9,370 bases of DNA, taken from NCBI GenBank assembly GCA_013696915.1, contig JACCXR010000548.1, forward strand, positions 1 to 9,370, read 5' to 3'. This DNA is from Euzebyaceae bacterium. Lineage in GTDB: Bacteria > Actinomycetota > Nitriliruptoria > Euzebyales > Egibacteraceae. Of the stretch, positions 5,068-9,370 are shown piece by piece. The position numbers and the translations under genes are program-made. The first letter of the stretch is position 1, and each line of letters starts with the position of its first letter. The notes beneath the pieces are model-generated. The model saw only the letters and a list, made by a program, of their open reading frames with translations, did no database searches and had not been told where the DNA came from.

Positions 5068-6477
5068 GTGCCCGGACTGGTCGTCGCCCACCCGTACTGG
5101 ACGTTCTGGGAGCACACCGCGCCCGCGGACTTCCGGGCCGGCCGCGAGTCCCTCGCCGCCCGCGTCGCCGACCTGCTCGGCGACCTCGGGTCACCAGTGC
5201 GCGCGGCGCTGCTCGACACGCCGGCCGCGGGGCGCGAGCTGGCGGCACGGCTGGCGGGCGACCCGCCCGACGCCGTCGTCGTGCTGCAGACCATGGCCGC
5301 TCCCCCGACGCACGCGCTCGGGCTGCTCGACGGGCTCCCGCCGACCGTCCCCGTCGTGATGTGGGCGCTGCAGGAGTGCGGCGCGCTGGAGCCTGGCTTC
5401 GACCACCACGGCATCACGACGCGCGGGGCCACGGTGGGGGCGCCGATGCTCGGCAACGTGCTGAGCCGCCGCGGCCGCGCGTTCGACGTCGTCCTCGCGC
5501 CGCTGGACGACCCGGCGGGCGTCGGGCGCGCCCGCGAGCGGGTGCTGGCGGCCGTCGTGGCCGGGGGCTTCCGACGCGGGCGGCTCGGCCGGGTCGGCGA
5601 CCCGCTCCAGGGCTATGCCCACGTCGACGCGGACGACGCGGCGCTCAGCGCGGCGACGGGGCTGGACGTCGTGCGCATCCCGACCGCAGAGGTGCGGGAC
5701 CGCTACGCCGGCGTGCCCGCCGAGCGCGTGGACGCCCTGCGCGGCGAGCTGGCCTCCGCATGGGACGTCGACCGGTCCCTGGACGGCGACGCGCTCGACC
5801 GGTCGCTGCGGGTGGCGGCCGCGCTCGCCGACCTCGTGGCGGACCACCGCCTCGACGCCGGAGCGATCAACTGCCACGTCGGCGAGATCCGGTTCGGCGA
5901 GGAGATCGGCGTGACGCCCTGCTACGGCCTCGGCCGTCTCACCTCGGCCGGCGTGCCGTGGACCTGCACCGGGGACGTGCTGACGGCGGTCGCCATGCTC
6001 GCCGCAAAGCGCCTGGGGGGCGCGGCGCTCTACCACGAGATCGAGGCGGTCGACCACGTCACCGGCGAGGTGGCGCTCGCGAACAGCGGCGAGCACGACA
6101 CCGCCTGGCTGACGCCGGGGGAACGGCCGCGGCTCGTGCCCAACGGCTGGTTCTGCGGATCCGACGCCCGCTGCGGCGCCTGCGCGCTCTTCTCGCTGCG
6201 ACCCGGCCCGGCGACGCTGCTGGGCTTCACGCCGCACCCGGATTCACCGGGCGGCTTCCGGTTCGTCGCGGCGCCCGGCACCGTCACGAACCGGCGCTTC
6301 CCGGCCACCGGCACGGTCAACGGCGCCTTCCGCTTCGCGGCAGGGGCGGTGGAGCACACCTGGCCACGGTGGGTGGCGGCGGGGGTGAACCACCACAGCG
6401 CCGCAGCGCCCGGCCACCTCGCGGCAGCGGTCACCGCCCTCGCCAAGCATCTGGGACTCGGCGCCGTGATCGTGTGA
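5068..6477 (+). CDS. L-fucose isomerase-like protein (L-fucose/L-arabinose isomerase superfamily)
   Basis: A 469-residue protein resembling the C-terminal two-thirds of L-fucose/D-arabinose isomerases, metal-dependent aldose-ketose isomerases of the cytoplasm. The best evidence is the segment VTPCYGLGRLTSAG, then TCTGDVLTAVAMLAAKRLGG, matching the family pattern of a Cys-Glu-x-Asp-v-x-gA segment. Glu279 and Asp303 are 24 residues apart, the spacing of the E. coli FucI metal ligands Glu337 and Asp361, and NHHSAAAPGH (441-450) supplies the third ligand position (His528 in FucI). LRPGPATLLGF fits the family's C-terminal domain. It is much shorter than FucI (591 residues). The Glu usual in the CExD segment is Thr301. 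A cluster CGSDARCGAC (363-372) holds three Cys. Start is GTG 5068, 7 bases after the mutarotase stop, with only AGGA upstream. The paired mutarotase supports a sugar isomerase role. The substrate is unknown. Confidence 0.75.
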   Translation: MPGLVVAHPYWTFWEHTAPADFRAGRESLAARVADLLGDLGSPVRAALLDTPAAGRELAARLAGDPPDAVVVLQTMAAPPTHALGLLDGLPPTVPVVMWALQECGALEPGFDHHGITTRGATVGAPMLGNVLSRRGRAFDVVLAPLDDPAGVGRARERVLAAVVAGGFRRGRLGRVGDPLQGYAHVDADDAALSAATGLDVVRIPTAEVRDRYAGVPAERVDALRGELASAWDVDRSLDGDALDRSLRVAAALADLVADHRLDAGAINCHVGEIRFGEEIGVTPCYGLGRLTSAGVPWTCTGDVLTAVAMLAAKRLGGAALYHEIEAVDHVTGEVALANSGEHDTAWLTPGERPRLVPNGWFCGSDARCGACALFSLRPGPATLLGFTPHPDSPGGFRFVAAPGTVTNRRFPATGTVNGAFRFAAGAVEHTWPRWVAAGVNHHSAAAPGHLAAAVTALAKHLGLGAVIV

Positions 6478-6495
6478 GCGGCGGACGGCCGGCCG

Positions 6496-6513
6496 GAAAC
6501 GGCAACCGATTCC
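6496..6513 (+). promoter_or_regulatory. Distal operator-like half-sites
   Basis: GAAACG (6496-6501) repeats one arm of the perfect palindrome at 6580. GCAACCGATTCC (6502-6513) is a weak CG-centred palindrome. It continues into TTCCAG, a hexamer also seen at 6575-6580 and, inverted, at 223-228. Together they could form an upstream auxiliary site for the LacI-type repressor. Evidence is by eye only. Confidence 0.25.
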
Positions 6514-6522
6514 AGGATCTGC

Positions 6523-6552
6523 TTGACACGGACGGAAAACGTGTCCTACCTT
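6523..6552 (+). promoter_or_regulatory. Promoter of the sugar ABC transporter operon
   Basis: TTGACA (6523-6528) is a perfect -35 consensus. TACCTT (6547-6552) fits the TANNNT -10 pattern with an 18-base spacer. Transcription would begin near 6558-6559, leaving a leader of about 70 bases before ATG 6630. This is the best-looking housekeeping-type promoter in the window. Confidence 0.65.
6534..6546 (+). promoter_or_regulatory. Operator-like site between -35 and -10
   Basis: GGAAAACGTGTCC is an imperfect CG-centred palindrome (GAAAACG shares one arm of GAAACGTTTC). It lies inside the promoter spacer. GACAC (6525-6529) and GTGTC (6541-6545) also form an inverted repeat that overlaps the -35. 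Repressor bound here would block RNA polymerase directly. Confidence 0.4.
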
Positions 6553-6579
6553 GCTCGTACGCGGCTGAGGACCTTTCCA

Positions 6580-6589
6580 GAAACGTTTC
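6580..6589 (+). promoter_or_regulatory. Perfect LacI-type operator GAAACGTTTC
   Basis: A perfect 10-bp palindrome with the central CG that LacI/GalR-family proteins kink with their hinge-helix Leu, which is present in the repressor encoded at 2760-3803. It lies about 20 bases after the predicted transcription start, a classical repressing position. Its centre is 44 bases from the site in the promoter spacer, near four turns of the helix. Confidence 0.6.
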
Positions 6590-6629
6590 CCTCCCAGGCG
6601 CGACCGTCGAGCCGTTCGAGGAGGACACC

Positions 6630-7781
6630 ATGCAGAACATCTCGGTGCGGGCGCTGCGACCCGGACGGCCACTGCTGCTCGTCGTCGCCCTGACGCTCGT
6701 CGCGACGGCGTGCGGCGGGACCGATGACACCGCTGGCACAGGCGCCACGACGGAGGACGTGTCCGAGACCGCCGGCGACGCCACCACTCCAGCGGAGACG
6801 GGCACCGGGGATGCGACTACCACGCCCGACGCGACCGACACGCCCGACGTGACCGACACTCCCGACGCGACCGACACTCCCGACGCGACCGCGACGGCCG
6901 GCGCCGGCGGCGACCACAAGATCGGCTACATCTCCCTGGGGGACTCGGTGCCGTTCGTGAAGCTCGTGAGCGACGGCATCCGCGAGGAGGCCGACGCCGC
7001 CGGGGTCGACCTGGTGTTCTGCGACTCCGAGATCGACGCCGCGAAGGCGCTGTCGTGCGCCCAGAACCTCGCCGTGCAGGGCGTCGAGGGCGTCCTGAAC
7101 TTCCAGGTCTTCCAGGATTCGTCGCCGGAGATCTGCTCGGCGTACGGCGGGGTCCCGACGATCGCGATCGACATCACGCAGCCACCGTGCGAGACGGTGT
7201 TCATGGGTGCGAACAACCGCGAGGCGGGCCGCATGGCGGGCGCCGCCCTGGGAGAGTTCGTCTCCAACGAGTTCGACTGCGACTACACCGCCTACGTGTC
7301 GCTCGAGTCGACCGCCTCCGGCGCGGCGAACACCGACCGCATGGGCGGCTACCGCGAGGGCTTCGAGGAGCACTGCCCCATCACGAACGAACGGGTCCTG
7401 GACGGTGCCGACCGCACCGACCCTGCGCTCGAGCAGATGTCCGACCTGCTCACGGCGCTGCCCGGCGACCGCATCATCGTCGTGGCGATCAACGAGGACG
7501 GCATCCTCGGCGCGATCGGCGCGGCACGGACGCTCGGTCGCGAGAACGACCTCTACTACTCCGGCCAGGGCACCGACCCCAGCGTCTGGTGCGAGATCAA
7601 GAACAACCCGAACTACATCGTCTCCACCGCCTACTTCCCCGAGCGGTACGGCAGCATCGTGGTCCCGGCGATGATGGAGATCCTCGACGGAGGCACGGTC
7701 GAGGGGCCGCTCTACACCGAGCACGAGCTGATCACCGCTGAGAACATCGAGGAGTTCTACGAGGTCACGAACTGCGGCTGA
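6630..7781 (+). CDS. Sugar ABC transporter substrate-binding lipoprotein (RbsB-like, type 1 periplasmic binding protein)
   Basis: A 383-residue exported lipoprotein that would capture a sugar outside the membrane and deliver it to the ABC permease. A basic N-terminus (R7, R10, R13) is followed by a hydrophobic stretch and the lipobox VATAC, so Cys28 would be lipidated. Residues 29-95 form a low-complexity Thr/Asp/Pro/Ala linker with four six-residue repeats. The ligand domain begins at HKIGYISLGDSVPFV (about 96) and shows the RbsB-type order, including VEGVLNF, PTIAIDI and MGANNREAGRMAG. Eight further Cys occur in the ligand domain, suggesting disulfides. ATG 6630 is chosen because GAGGAGGA (6618-6625) sits 4 bases before it. 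It has its own promoter with LacI-type sites, and the ATPase gene follows 28 bases later. The sugar is not readable; the neighbouring mutarotase and isomerase-like genes suggest an aldose such as a 6-deoxyhexose or a pentose. Confidence 0.9.
   Translation: MQNISVRALRPGRPLLLVVALTLVATACGGTDDTAGTGATTEDVSETAGDATTPAETGTGDATTTPDATDTPDVTDTPDATDTPDATATAGAGGDHKIGYISLGDSVPFVKLVSDGIREEADAAGVDLVFCDSEIDAAKALSCAQNLAVQGVEGVLNFQVFQDSSPEICSAYGGVPTIAIDITQPPCETVFMGANNREAGRMAGAALGEFVSNEFDCDYTAYVSLESTASGAANTDRMGGYREGFEEHCPITNERVLDGADRTDPALEQMSDLLTALPGDRIIVVAINEDGILGAIGAARTLGRENDLYYSGQGTDPSVWCEIKNNPNYIVSTAYFPERYGSIVVPAMMEILDGGTVEGPLYTEHELITAENIEEFYEVTNCG
6823..6894 (+). repeat. Four 18-bp tandem repeats in the lipoprotein linker
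   Basis: Four consecutive 18-base units (6823-6840, 6841-6858, 6859-6876, 6877-6894) differ from each other by one to four bases and encode TPDATD-type hexapeptides in frame. They form part of the flexible linker between the lipid anchor and the sugar-binding domain. Such in-frame tandem units can gain or lose copies by slippage without shifting the frame. Confidence 0.85.
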
Positions 7782-7809
7782 GCAGGCCGGGGAGAACGGA
7801 CGGCGGCCG

Positions 7810-9306
7810 ATGGCGCCCTTCGCGCTGCAGGCGCGGGCGGTCAGGAAGTCCTTCGGCGGCGTCGAGGTCCTCCACGAGGTCGACCTCGACGCGGTCGGCG
7901 GCTCGGTCCTGGCCCTCCTCGGAGAGAACGGTGCGGGCAAGTCCACCCTGGTGAAGATCATCGCGGGCGACTACTCCCCGGACGCCGGCGAGGTCGTCGT
8001 CGACGGCGTGGTGCACACCGCGCTCACCCCCCGGCAGTCCCGCGAGCTCGGCGTGGCGATCATCTTCCAGGAGTTCCAGGACGCCCCCACCCTGACCGTC
8101 GCCGAGAACATCGCCCTCGGGCGCCTGCCGGCCCGTGCCGGAGTCGTCGACTGGGGGGCGGTCCGCGCCCAGGCCACCACGATCCTCACCCAGCTCGGCG
8201 TCGACATCGACCCGGGCGCCACCGTCGCCTCGCTGCGCGTCGGCGAGCGCCAGATCGTCGAGATCGCGCGCGCGCTGTCGGGAAGCGCCCGTCTGCTGAT
8301 CCTCGACGAGCCCACCGCCGCGCTGTCGCACCACGAGGCCGACGTCCTGTTCGGCTTCGTCCGGCGACTGCGGGACCAGGGGGTCGCGATCATCTACATC
8401 ACCCACCGGCTCGACGAGGTCGCCGAGGTCGCCGACCGGGTCCAGGTCCTGCGCGACGGCGCGACGGCGCTCGTCGGCGACGTCGCCGAGACGGACCGCC
8501 AGACGCTGATCGAGGCGATGATCGGGCGGGGCATGGAGGCCGTCGGACGGCCGCAGCCGCCGGCGCACGAGATCCCCGACGCGCCGGCCCTGCGCTGGGA
8601 CGGCGCCACCCTGGAGGGGGCCTTCACCGACGTCGACCTGACCGTCCGCCCCGGTGAGGTGGTCGTGCTCTACGGCAAGCTGGGATCCGGCGCCGCCGAG
8701 GTCGCCGAGACCGCCTTCGGTGTCCGCCGGCTCGACGCGGGCACGCTCGTCCTCGATGGCGGTGCGCTCGTCCTCCGCAGCCCCGTCGAGGCCATCCGGC
8801 GCGGTGTCGGGTTCCTGCCGGCCGACCGCAAGGCCGGCGGCGCGTTCATGGTGCGGTCGGTGGCCGAGAACGTGGCCGTCGCATCGTGGCCGGTGCTCGC
8901 GACCCTTCGGCAGCTCATCACCGACAAGACCGAGGCGAAGGCGTACCGGCGCTGGCACGGCCGTCTCTCGATCCGTTCGCGCAACGACCCGCGGCAGCTC
9001 ATGGGCACCTTGTCGGGCGGCAACCAGCAGAAGGTGCTGCTCGCGCGGTGGCTCGAACGCAGCTCGCGGGTCCTCGTGCTCATCGAGCCGACCCGCGGCG
9101 TCGACGTGGGCGCCCGCAGCGACATCTACGCGGTGCTGCGGGAGCTGGCGGCGTCGGGGATCGCGATCCTCATCGTGACGTCGGACTACGAGGAGACGGT
9201 CCAGGTCGCGGACCGGTCCTACGTCATGGCGCGAGGCCGGATCGCCGCCGAGCTCGGCGGCGACGAGATCGGGACGAGCCGGCTGCTCGCAGCGGCGGGA
9301 GGGTGA
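7810..9306 (+). CDS. Sugar ABC transporter ATP-binding protein, two fused ATPase domains (RbsA/MglA type)
   Basis: A 498-residue cytoplasmic ATPase with two tandem nucleotide-binding domains, the normal architecture and length for ribose/galactose-type (CUT2) sugar importers. Domain 1 is complete: Walker A GENGAGKST (38-46), signature region LRVGERQIVEIARAL, Walker B LLILDEPTAALS (Asp166, Glu167), and His199 in the H-loop YITHR. Domain 2 has the degenerate Walker A usual in this family (GKLGSGAAE, no Lys) and a good signature LSGGNQQKV (401-409). Its Walker B reads VLVLIEPTRGVDVG: Ile425 replaces the usual Asp before Glu426. Ser-Asp replaces the H-loop His (VTSDYEE), which is normal for this family. 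Start is ATG 7810, with GGGGAGA about 15 bases upstream; the ribosome binding site is weak, and translation may depend on the gene before. A permease start follows 5 bases after the stop. Confidence 0.93.
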   Translation: MAPFALQARAVRKSFGGVEVLHEVDLDAVGGSVLALLGENGAGKSTLVKIIAGDYSPDAGEVVVDGVVHTALTPRQSRELGVAIIFQEFQDAPTLTVAENIALGRLPARAGVVDWGAVRAQATTILTQLGVDIDPGATVASLRVGERQIVEIARALSGSARLLILDEPTAALSHHEADVLFGFVRRLRDQGVAIIYITHRLDEVAEVADRVQVLRDGATALVGDVAETDRQTLIEAMIGRGMEAVGRPQPPAHEIPDAPALRWDGATLEGAFTDVDLTVRPGEVVVLYGKLGSGAAEVAETAFGVRRLDAGTLVLDGGALVLRSPVEAIRRGVGFLPADRKAGGAFMVRSVAENVAVASWPVLATLRQLITDKTEAKAYRRWHGRLSIRSRNDPRQLMGTLSGGNQQKVLLARWLERSSRVLVLIEPTRGVDVGARSDIYAVLRELAASGIAILIVTSDYEETVQVADRSYVMARGRIAAELGGDEIGTSRLLAAAGG

Positions 9307-9311
9307 CGGCC

Positions 9312-9370
9312 ATGCCACACGACCAGCGCACGCCGGCGGCCGGCGGCACGCCCGCCGAGCCGGAGCCCGC
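9312..9370 (+). CDS. Start of a probable sugar ABC transporter permease (partial)
   Basis: An open frame starts at ATG 9312, 5 bases after the ATPase stop, with GGGAGGG (9297-9303) 8 bases upstream, and runs off the window end. The 19 visible residues (MPHDQRTPAAGG and onward) are a polar, Pro/Ala-rich N-terminus without any membrane segment yet. Identity as the RbsC-like permease is inferred from operon order (binding protein, ATPase, permease), not from the residues. Confidence 0.65.
   Translation, partial: MPHDQRTPAAGGTPAEPEP

Noticed and set aside
2574..5456. 960-codon open frame on the - strand
   Set aside because: It runs antisense to the repressor, transporter, mutarotase and isomerase genes, has low-complexity Arg/Ser/Ala-rich content and no recognisable domain. 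High GC content makes such long shadow frames common.
6481..6500. CGGCCGGCCG stretch after the isomerase-like gene as a terminator
   Set aside because: The self-complementary run is too short to form a stable hairpin with a loop, and no T-tract follows.
5361..7781. 806-codon reading with a start at 5361 extending the binding protein
   Set aside because: The part before 6630 is an Arg-rich shadow of the isomerase-like gene. ATG 6630 has a strong ribosome binding site, a signal peptide and a lipobox.
7765..9318. 517-codon open frame on the - strand
   Set aside because: It is a shadow of the ABC ATPase, dominated by Asp, Arg and Gly, without a domain.
1..9370. CRISPR arrays, tRNA or rRNA genes, insertion sequences, attachment sites
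   Set aside because: I saw no regularly spaced repeats, tRNA-like cloverleaf, transposase or integrase motif, or terminal inverted repeats on either strand.

Overview
The window looks like a piece of a high-GC actinobacterial (Actinomycetota) chromosome. By eye it is roughly 70% G+C, nearly every codon in the real genes ends in G or C, GTG and TTG starts are used, one gene looks leaderless with a TANNNT -10 box about 7 bases before its ATG, and the binding protein is a lipoprotein. Every gene I can support is on the + strand. I see no tRNA, rRNA, CRISPR array or mobile element.

Layout. Bases 1-162 are probably the Gly-rich 3' end of an unidentified gene, whose stop codon lies in the loop of a strong hairpin (144-178). 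A likely promoter and operator follow. Next come the beta and alpha subunits of a thiamine-diphosphate (ThDP) dependent 2-oxoacid/acetoin dehydrogenase E1 (306-1322 and 1319-2320, overlapping by ATGA). After a 183-base gap with no TA dinucleotide comes a 78-residue free-standing lipoyl domain (2504-2740). Then come a LacI/GalR-family repressor (2760-3803), a small EamA/DMT-like membrane protein (3832-4656), an L-rhamnose mutarotase-family protein (4746-5060) and an L-fucose isomerase-like protein (5068-6477). A 152-base promoter region with LacI-type operator-like sites precedes a sugar ABC transporter: a binding lipoprotein (6630-7781), a double-domain ATPase (7810-9306) and the first codons of a probable permease (from 9312, cut by the window edge).

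How it may work together (inference). The ABC transporter would import a monosaccharide. The mutarotase would interconvert its anomers and the isomerase-like enzyme would make the ketose. The repressor would sense the sugar or an intermediate and control at least the dehydrogenase and transporter promoters, which carry related CG-centred palindromes. The unusual part is the E1 alpha/beta pair with a single-domain lipoyl carrier. No E2 acyltransferase, E3, sugar kinase or aldolase is present in the window. E1 enzymes of this type oxidatively cleave 2-oxoacids or acyloins onto lipoamide, so the locus may encode a sugar route that ends in, or runs through, ThDP/lipoyl cleavage of a keto intermediate. 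The substrate cannot be read from the sequence.
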